Positions 42,010 through 47,647 of a stretch of DNA of 47,647 bases are shown here, one piece after another (the first letter of the stretch is position 1; each line of letters opens with the position of its first letter). Origin of the DNA: an uncultured Anaerostipes sp. (GTDB taxonomy: Bacteria; Bacillota; Clostridia; Lachnospirales; Lachnospiraceae); the NCBI GenBank assembly GCA_900756035.1, contig CAAEIR010000260.1:1-47647 (forward strand). Reading direction: 5' to 3'. A program made the translations under genes and the position numbers. The notes below the pieces were generated by a model that made no database searches, had not been told where the DNA came from, and saw only the letters and a list, made by a program, of their open reading frames with translations.

Positions 42010-44406
42010 ATGAAATATAAAAAAGTCATTGCAACATTGCTTGCTGTTGGCTGTATTGGTCTGGTAGGTGGTCTTGGATATTTCCTAGGACAAGCAAATC
42101 AAGAAAAAAACGCCGTAAAACAGACGGTTGCCCCAGTCAAAGAAACAGAAACCAAGCAACAGGAATCAAGAAAAATTGCGGTAGTTAATCTGGATGAAGG
42201 GACAACAGAAGCAGAAGAAAAAATAAATTATGCTGATAAGATTGTTCAATTCCCTAGTTCTTCGTTTGAATATTCATCATTAGAGGAAGCAAGAACAGGA
42301 TTAGCAAACGGAAAATATGGTGCATACATAATCATACCAGCCGGATTTTCACAAAATGTTGTTAGTCTTAATACAACACCACAAGCAGCTCAACTTGAAT
42401 ATGCTTTAAATAAAAATCTTTCAGGAGAGTCTCAGTATCATTTGTTATATGATGTGATGAGTTTTGGAAATTCTTTGAATGACAGTTTGAGCTATATGTA
42501 TTTGAACAATATTCTTTCTGAGTTCCATAAGGCTCAAGATGGTGCTGCTACAGTTATGAATAATGATTTAAAAGATAAAGATGCCATTGAGAGTATACAG
42601 TCGCATGATTTGGTACAATTAGTTGAGATTCCGGAATTAAAAAGAGAAGAAAATACAACAGAACCATTAAATGTAGAAGAATATGTAGAGAAAAATACGG
42701 CTTTAGCAACTGATCTTGATTCACAGTACAAAAAGTGTGTAGAAGAGGCACAATCACAACTGCAGAATATGCAGACGGAAGGAGGAAGTCTTTCAGAACA
42801 GCTTACATCCTTGGCTGAATATACAAAACAGCTAGATGTATTTAAAGATGAAGAGGGAAATTCTGTAGTCGATACTGCAAATAATAAACTGGACGAAGTT
42901 TTGAATAAAAAACCAGGAAATACAGTTGGAAACATGCTTGAAGATTTGAAACGGCAGCCGGATATTATAGCAGGTGAATTAGGAAAATCGATAGAGACTT
43001 ATAATCAGGGATTACCAAATCAGCTGACTGACCGCTTAGCTGAGTTTGCAAAGAAAATTGAAGCAGCAAATCCGGGATTGATTTTAGAGGAAAAAAGTGA
43101 AGGGGTTTTTGAATTACATTACGCTACTTCGGATTCACCAAAATTATCTATAACCCTTGCAGATGTTCCCGACTCCGAAGAAAATCAAAAGGCAGATACG
43201 ACAAAACAGTTATGGAGTGCTATTACCAGTAAACTTGCAGCGGCAGCAAATGAGCAGGAAACTATTGAAATTATAGAGAAAGATCCTGATTTGGGTATAG
43301 AAATTCCGAAAGTATATACAACTGCAAAATCGGTGCAGACAGCACTTGCGGAATGTGAGCAAGATCCGAATATGATAGCTATGTGTAATAGTCTTGGGTA
43401 TTCTTCTATAAGTGCTTTTGTGAGTGATGCAGGAAATGGAAGTTTGGCACTTGACAAAACTCATGAAATTGTGTTTGATGGTGATTTGAATGCTTTTCAG
43501 CAGTACATTAATTCCGTGATTGAAAATGTACCGCGAGAGGTGACTGCATTGCAGGAATATAAAGATTATCGATATGATGAAGCAGGGAATATGATTATTG
43601 ATCCAGGGACAAATCAACCTACTACAATTCAAGAGAGACTGGAGCATTATGGAAAGCAGGTGAAAGCCTTTGAAACAGAACTTGGGAATGAGCAGACAAC
43701 AAATGGGCAGGAAATAAAAAATGTATTCCAGGATTTTTATGTAGATCCAATGCAGAAGAACCAAGAAAACTTCAATGGTATCCTGCAACAAAAATATGAG
43801 GCTGAATCAGTCTATATCCACGAGTTTAATGAAAAGCTGAAGTCATTTGCACCATCTGTACAAGATGAATATATTGCAGAAAATGTAAATGGAATAAAAC
43901 AGAATAACGGACTGCTTCAGAAGAGTTTGATAGAAAATAATATGTCTTATGTGGATTATGCAAATAAAGTCTATACTACAACGGAAGAAAATATCAATAC
44001 TCTTCAGAAGGGCATTCAGGATGCAAAAGATGCTTCAAATCAAGCAGTAGAAGATGGATTGAATGTAGCGAAGAATACCAAGACAACCACCAGTAAAGAA
44101 AATCAAAATATATTAGCTGACTTTTCAGCAAAGCTTCCATATACAAGATTGGGAAGTATGGAATATACACAGGCTTATCAATTTATCGCTAAGCCAGTAG
44201 CTTTAAATGATGTTTCAAAAGAAAAGGAAAAGATAGTGGGCGGAGAAGAAGTAAAAGAATCTTCGGCAAAAGCAGTTTCTGCGAATACAGAAAAGGAAAG
44301 TAATATAACATCGTATTTAATTTATATTGTTTTTGCAGTACTTTTAACAGCACTTATTATATTCTTGATTTTGAGATACTTTAGAAATAAAAAACCAGAG
44401 CAATAA
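42010..44406 (+). CDS. EsaA/YueB-like type VII membrane protein, shortened
   Basis: The 798-residue protein has an N-terminal transmembrane helix (IATLLAVGCIGLVGGLGYFL), then an extracellular region beginning with IAVVNLDEGTT, which matches the N-terminal part of EsaA and YhgE/Pip-type proteins. Long helical segments follow. A single C-terminal transmembrane helix (SYLIYIVFAVLLTALIIFLI) ends the protein. Typical EsaA proteins have about six helices, including a C-terminal bundle, so this version is reduced. GGAGGGGAAGG precedes the ATG. Confidence 0.75.
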   Translation: MKYKKVIATLLAVGCIGLVGGLGYFLGQANQEKNAVKQTVAPVKETETKQQESRKIAVVNLDEGTTEAEEKINYADKIVQFPSSSFEYSSLEEARTGLANGKYGAYIIIPAGFSQNVVSLNTTPQAAQLEYALNKNLSGESQYHLLYDVMSFGNSLNDSLSYMYLNNILSEFHKAQDGAATVMNNDLKDKDAIESIQSHDLVQLVEIPELKREENTTEPLNVEEYVEKNTALATDLDSQYKKCVEEAQSQLQNMQTEGGSLSEQLTSLAEYTKQLDVFKDEEGNSVVDTANNKLDEVLNKKPGNTVGNMLEDLKRQPDIIAGELGKSIETYNQGLPNQLTDRLAEFAKKIEAANPGLILEEKSEGVFELHYATSDSPKLSITLADVPDSEENQKADTTKQLWSAITSKLAAAANEQETIEIIEKDPDLGIEIPKVYTTAKSVQTALAECEQDPNMIAMCNSLGYSSISAFVSDAGNGSLALDKTHEIVFDGDLNAFQQYINSVIENVPREVTALQEYKDYRYDEAGNMIIDPGTNQPTTIQERLEHYGKQVKAFETELGNEQTTNGQEIKNVFQDFYVDPMQKNQENFNGILQQKYEAESVYIHEFNEKLKSFAPSVQDEYIAENVNGIKQNNGLLQKSLIENNMSYVDYANKVYTTTEENINTLQKGIQDAKDASNQAVEDGLNVAKNTKTTTSKENQNILADFSAKLPYTRLGSMEYTQAYQFIAKPVALNDVSKEKEKIVGGEEVKESSAKAVSANTEKESNITSYLIYIVFAVLLTALIIFLILRYFRNKKPEQ

Positions 44407-44461
44407 GCTGTTTGGCAGCATTGCATATAAAAAAAGGAGAAGCATTCAAAGGAGGTACATT

Positions 44462-44764
44462 ATGGCAGATGTAAACAACATTAAATTAAGCCCGGAACAG
44501 ATGGAGGCAAAGGCAGCAGAATTTAATACCAGATGTGAGGAGTTCAACCAAGTGGTTTCTACGATGAGAAACATGGTAACATCCTTATGTGATGAATGGG
44601 CCGGTCACAGCAGCCAGGCATTTTATGACCAGTTCCAATCTTTAGAACCAAGTTTTACAGCTACATCAGATCTTATCACATCAATTGCACAGCAGTTACG
44701 TGATGTATCCGCAGCAATGCAGAGCATCGACCAGGAAATCGCAGGGAAAATTGGAGCGATGTAG
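44462..44764 (+). CDS. esxA: WXG100-family secreted protein (EsxA-like)
   Basis: The 100-residue protein has the hairpin of two helices typical of the family and the signature WAG at W46-A47-G48 in SLCDEWAGHSS. It starts at ATG 44462 after AAAGGAGGTAC. It is the core substrate/marker of type VII secretion. Confidence 0.95.
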   Translation: MADVNNIKLSPEQMEAKAAEFNTRCEEFNQVVSTMRNMVTSLCDEWAGHSSQAFYDQFQSLEPSFTATSDLITSIAQQLRDVSAAMQSIDQEIAGKIGAM

Positions 44765-44772
44765 TAGCAGAG

Positions 44773-44801
44773 AGCCGTCGGGATTTTCCCGGCGGCTTTT
44801 T
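44773..44801 (+). terminator. Intrinsic terminator after esxA
   Basis: AGCCGTCGGG pairs with TCCCGGCGGC with a short loop, then TTTTT. It should raise esxA transcript relative to the genes downstream, which begin 21 nt after it. Confidence 0.8.
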
Positions 44802-44822
44802 GAAAATATGAGGAACGTATGT

Positions 44823-45278
44823 ATGGGAAAAATGGATGACACAGGAAAAGCACTTGAAAAAAATATTAATAGCAACATTGAGTTCGATACCTCTGTATTA
44901 CAGGAAAAGAATGAAACCTATTCTTCCTTAACGGATACTTATGGAATAGATTTGTTTACAGATCAATATGAAGAGAAAATTGAAAAGGTGCATTTAAAAG
45001 AATATGATGCCTATCAGGAAATAGAAAAAAAGTTGTTTGAAACAGATTTAGAAAGTGGAAAAGATGAATACGAAAGAATACAGGATCAACTGTTTTTATA
45101 TACAGGTTCAGAAGTAAAGAAAGAAGAAATTGAAAAAGAAGATAATGCGTTGGGCGTAAATATTGCCATAACAGGTATTATGCTCATACTTTTCTTTTTT
45201 ATTTTCTTCCTGATTTTTGACAAAAGAAGGAAAAGGAGACGTGAAGATGCAATTAACAATTACACTTACGAGTACTAA
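44823..45278 (+). CDS. EssA-like type VII membrane protein
   Basis: ATG 44823 is favoured by AGGAAC upstream; ATG 44808 is in frame. The protein (151 aa) has a long helical, acidic region (residues 10-105) and a C-terminal transmembrane helix with a basic tail (ITGIMLILFFFIFFLIFDKR). This matches the general layout of EssA. It lies between esxA and the EsaB-like gene, the expected order. Confidence 0.65.
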   Translation: MGKMDDTGKALEKNINSNIEFDTSVLQEKNETYSSLTDTYGIDLFTDQYEEKIEKVHLKEYDAYQEIEKKLFETDLESGKDEYERIQDQLFLYTGSEVKKEEIEKEDNALGVNIAITGIMLILFFFIFFLIFDKRRKRRREDAINNYTYEY

Positions 45279-45483
45279 ATATCAAATCAAGAAAGATATT
45301 ATGGTCAATTCTGAACAAAAGATTTGTGAAACCTTACAGATTTTAAAGGAAGCAGGTCAAATAAATATAGCTGTTAGTGATGAAGACAAATTAAGATCTA
45401 TGCGTACAGGAATGTTTGTGTCGAAAGAATTTACTTATGAAGAAGCTGGGATATTCTATGGTGATATATTGCAAATATTATAA
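45247..45483 (+). CDS. EsaB/YukD-like ubiquitin-fold type VII protein
   Basis: The product (78 aa) begins MQLTITLTSTKYQIKKDIMV and ends EAGIFYGDILQIL, the beta-grasp pattern of YukD/EsaB, small regulators of the type VII secretion system. ATG 45247 follows AAAAGGAGACG and overlaps the end of the preceding gene by 32 bp, so the two are coupled. Confidence 0.75.
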   Translation: MQLTITLTSTKYQIKKDIMVNSEQKICETLQILKEAGQINIAVSDEDKLRSMRTGMFVSKEFTYEEAGIFYGDILQIL

Positions 45484-45511
45484 AATAAGAAATGGAAAGG
45501 GGTAATGAGAT

Positions 45512-45796
45512 ATGAATAACATACAAAGCAATACGCAGGTTGCTTCAAGCAGTTCAGATACAATTTCAGCAAATGCAAATAGTTTACAGGAGAAAGAAAT
45601 ATCAAAAGATACAGAGTCAAATATTACTGCCAAAGGAAATTCTATTACGGCATATGAAACAAGCCAGACTCAAAAATCAGCTTATAGATATGCGTTAGAA
45701 CAAGATGCACAACATATAAAAACTTTAGGTAAGACATTTGAGCAAGTTGATCAGAGTATTGCTAATATATTAACTGCTGGATTGTTAGGTGATTAA
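45512..45796 (+). CDS. Small type VII effector-like helical protein
   Basis: The 94-residue protein begins with a Ser/Asn-rich stretch and ends in a helix (YALEQDAQHIKTLGKTFEQV and a Gly-Leu tail). It resembles the TIGR04197-type proteins found next to LXG effectors. GAAAGGGGTAATGAG precedes the ATG. It likely helps the effector at 46102, as a partner or targeting protein. Confidence 0.65.
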   Translation: MNNIQSNTQVASSSSDTISANANSLQEKEISKDTESNITAKGNSITAYETSQTQKSAYRYALEQDAQHIKTLGKTFEQVDQSIANILTAGLLGD

Positions 45797-45797
45797 T

Positions 45798-46097
45798 ATG
45801 GAAGATAATGAAAAAAGGCAGTTACAGGATAAAATTGACGACTATAAAAAAGCGATAAGAACATTAGAAGAAAGTAAAGATGAAATCAATTATCAGGATA
45901 AAATAATAGAAAATATTTTTTCAGATATGTTTCTTCAATTTAAGCATGATGCAGAATTTTGCAAGAGTATCTCTAAGCTTCAACAATCGGTATGGGAGGC
46001 AAAGACATTTAAAGATTCAAAATTTTCAGAAATAGAAAGTGATTTGAAAAGTAATCTAAAAAAACTAGAGAAAGAGCAGGAAAACGAGGAGTGGTAA
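45798..46097 (+). CDS. Coiled-coil partner of the LXG effector (Lap-like)
   Basis: ATG 45798 is chosen over GTG 45789. The product (99 aa) is a charged coiled coil (KIDDYKKAIRTLEESKDEIN) with no membrane helix. Small helical proteins of this sort precede LXG effectors and help their export. It overlaps no gene and ends five bases before the effector ATG. Confidence 0.65.
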   Translation: MEDNEKRQLQDKIDDYKKAIRTLEESKDEINYQDKIIENIFSDMFLQFKHDAEFCKSISKLQQSVWEAKTFKDSKFSEIESDLKSNLKKLEKEQENEEW

Positions 46098-46101
46098 AAG
46101 T

Positions 46102-47553
46102 ATGGGATTAAAACTTTATCCATCAGCTTTAAAAAAACAGGTAAAATCTATCGCTGATAGTTTGAAAGATGATAATGAAAACTTAGTTTGTATCTTGGAG
46201 GTAATTGGCCATTTTACAGGAAACCCAAATTTAAAAAGCGAAGCTTGGGATAGTATGAAAGCACATATGGATGATCATGAAACTGTTATTCAGGGATTAA
46301 TTTGTGCAAACGATATTGTCATTCAAAATAGCGAAACTCTTTGCGTATCTATTGGAGAAGAAAATATAGATGAGGATGAGTTAAATGCACAAATAGTAAG
46401 CCTTAAAAATTTAAATAATAGTTTTGAAACTATAACTAAAAATTTAGAATTATGCTTGAATAATGCAATTTTATCAGGAACAGAAAGTTTTAATTATTTT
46501 AATTCTATTTCATATTATGAATCTTGTATCCAGGCAAACATACTTAAAATTAATGAGTTGACAGGAAAAATTGAAAAGTTGTATCAAATTGAAGGACAAA
46601 CAAATTCATTATATTCGGAAAGCAAAGGTTTGTATGAAGCAGTTGAATCAGGTCTTTTGTCTATTCAAACTGCATGGAATGCAAGCACTGGTCAATTTGA
46701 TGTGTCTAAAATTAATAAAAAATGGCGGAATGTAATCAGAAACGAATGGAAGGAAAGGAAAGAAAATATAGAAAATAAGTATGTAACGCCAAGCATCATA
46801 ACAGAACTTTTAACAATGAGTTCACTGAATATTGACACATCTAGTACACTGTGGACGACGATTAAAGCTTTAGCAACAAAATGTGATTTAGTAAGAGAGG
46901 GTGACTATATCATTGTAAAAGGTACAGTTGGCTTGAGGAAGGATATTGAGGTGTTAAAAGATATTAAAGGCACTAGATATAAAATTAATAGTCCGGCGTA
47001 TTTTAATGCTCATCTAAATCAATTTTTGCCGAAAAATGAAAGAAATTTTTCAAAAATAATATCAAAAACTACGTCTAATTTGCGGGAAAATGGATTTCCA
47101 ACGCTAAAAGGAACTGGATTTTTAAAGGAAACTTTTACATTTCAAGAAAAAGACATACTGGGTAATGCAGGACGTGCAGTGGGATACCTTTCTGTTGTTA
47201 GTAATATTGGGGAGGAAATGTATGATAATTATTTAGAAGGTGAAACAGAAGTTAGTGAATATATATCTGACGCAGTTGTAGAAGGTGTAGCAGGCATTGG
47301 GAGTATGGCTGTTAGTGCAGGATGTGCGAAAGTTGGAGCAGCACTTGGAACGGCTATTCCGATTCCGGTGGTTGGTACAGTAGTTGGTGCAGTAGCTGGT
47401 TTTGGGATAGGATATATAGGAGCTAAAGTTTATGATAGTATAGTTACAGAGGATTTAAAAGAAATGGCTAGCGAATTTGTGGAAGAAGGTGCAGAATATA
47501 TAAAAGATTGTGTTGGTGGGTTTTTCTCAAAAGTAGGTGAGGCAATAGGGTAG
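46102..47553 (+). CDS. LXG-like type VII effector with a glycine-zipper membrane domain
   Basis: The protein (483 aa) has an N-terminal helical LXG-like domain (GLKLYPSALKKQVKSIADSL, about 1-190), a middle with KINKKWRNVIRNEWKERKEN, and a C-terminal hydrophobic Gly/Ala-rich segment (about residues 391-445) containing ALGTAIPIPVVGTVVGAVAG. The last part resembles membrane-targeting toxins such as TspA rather than a nuclease or NAD-consuming enzyme. GAGGAG is 11 nt upstream of the ATG. It is the final gene in the window, and no immunity gene can be seen after it. Confidence 0.75.
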   Translation: MGLKLYPSALKKQVKSIADSLKDDNENLVCILEVIGHFTGNPNLKSEAWDSMKAHMDDHETVIQGLICANDIVIQNSETLCVSIGEENIDEDELNAQIVSLKNLNNSFETITKNLELCLNNAILSGTESFNYFNSISYYESCIQANILKINELTGKIEKLYQIEGQTNSLYSESKGLYEAVESGLLSIQTAWNASTGQFDVSKINKKWRNVIRNEWKERKENIENKYVTPSIITELLTMSSLNIDTSSTLWTTIKALATKCDLVREGDYIIVKGTVGLRKDIEVLKDIKGTRYKINSPAYFNAHLNQFLPKNERNFSKIISKTTSNLRENGFPTLKGTGFLKETFTFQEKDILGNAGRAVGYLSVVSNIGEEMYDNYLEGETEVSEYISDAVVEGVAGIGSMAVSAGCAKVGAALGTAIPIPVVGTVVGAVAGFGIGYIGAKVYDSIVTEDLKEMASEFVEEGAEYIKDCVGGFFSKVGEAIG

Positions 47554-47647
47554 TGTCAACTGAGTTATGAAAAACTGAGCGATAAGAAAAAGGCTCAGAT
47601 GAACCTTGAAAATTGCAGATATGTTAGTTTGAGGTAAGTTTACGCCA
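47554..47647. other. Window end, no gene seen
   Basis: Only a 6-bp inverted repeat (CTGAGC 47575-47580 with GCTCAG 47593-47598) without a T tract is visible. The expected immunity gene for the toxin is not present here. Confidence 0.4.

Noticed and set aside
47575..47598. Terminator after the LXG effector
   Set aside because: The CTGAGC/GCTCAG arms are only six bases long and no T tract follows.
1..47647. Relaxase, transfer origin or integrase gene
   Set aside because: No histidine-triad or Mob-type relaxase motif and no tyrosine or serine recombinase was found in any plausible gene. They may lie outside the window.

Overview
The window looks like part of a large conjugative plasmid or integrative element from a low-GC Gram-positive gut anaerobe, most likely a Lachnospiraceae/Clostridia member. 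The reasons are the AT-rich coding sequence, strong AGGAGG ribosome binding sites, frequent TTG starts, a Gram-positive type IV secretion set, a class B sortase with a Cna-B adhesin, and a WXG100 type VII secretion cluster. No relaxase, integrase, tRNA, rRNA or CRISPR array is visible, so the element's ends and transfer origin probably lie outside. The organism call is inference from gene content and style.

Layout. (1) 1-1168 is a decayed patch of tiny or broken ORFs ending in an intrinsic terminator. (2) 1169-3058 is a group II intron of apparent class C type with an intact reverse transcriptase, inserted just past that terminator. (3) 3216-7525 is a maintenance and regulation block: small membrane protein, sigma-like protein, ParM-type actin, ParR-like partner, zinc-ribbon membrane protein, two sigma/HTH proteins and two unknowns. 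(4) 7751-9258 is a complete IS256-family element with a 9-bp target duplication, followed by a reverse-strand secreted Cys/His protein. (5) 10149-24415 is the conjugation machine: VirB2-like, VirB6/TrbL-like, bifunctional wall hydrolase (VirB1-like), surface protein, PrgI/VirB3-like, VirB4 ATPase, three accessory or DNA-binding proteins and the VirD4 coupling protein. (6) 24578-27624 holds an S1-like RNA-binding protein, a zinc-finger protein, two membrane proteins and a cold-shock protein. (7) 27943-34243 is DNA metabolism: several unknowns, a DUF932-like protein, an ERF-type annealing protein and a zinc/Toprim primase. (8) 34327-41741 is a surface module: a 1769-residue Cna-B adhesin, a radical SAM protein and a class B sortase. 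(9) 42010-47553 is a type VII cluster: EsaA-like, EsxA/WXG100, EssA-like, EsaB-like, two small helical partners and an LXG-like effector with a glycine-rich hydrophobic C-terminus.

How it works together. ParM/ParR would keep the element in dividing cells. The VirB/VirD4 set would move DNA, the adhesin and sortase would help cell contact, the ERF protein and primase would process incoming DNA, and the type VII cluster would deliver or anchor an anti-competitor toxin.

The most striking unexplained pattern is regulatory. Eight intrinsic terminators sit only about 17-35 nt upstream of start codons, several of them after strong TTGACA-17-TATGAT-like promoters and folded leaders. This suggests element-wide attenuation or processive antitermination. 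A second oddity is that three core genes (VirB4, the gene at 19269, VirD4) have a consensus Shine-Dalgarno but no ATG/GTG/TTG at the right distance, and a radical SAM gene is out of frame with its start by one base.
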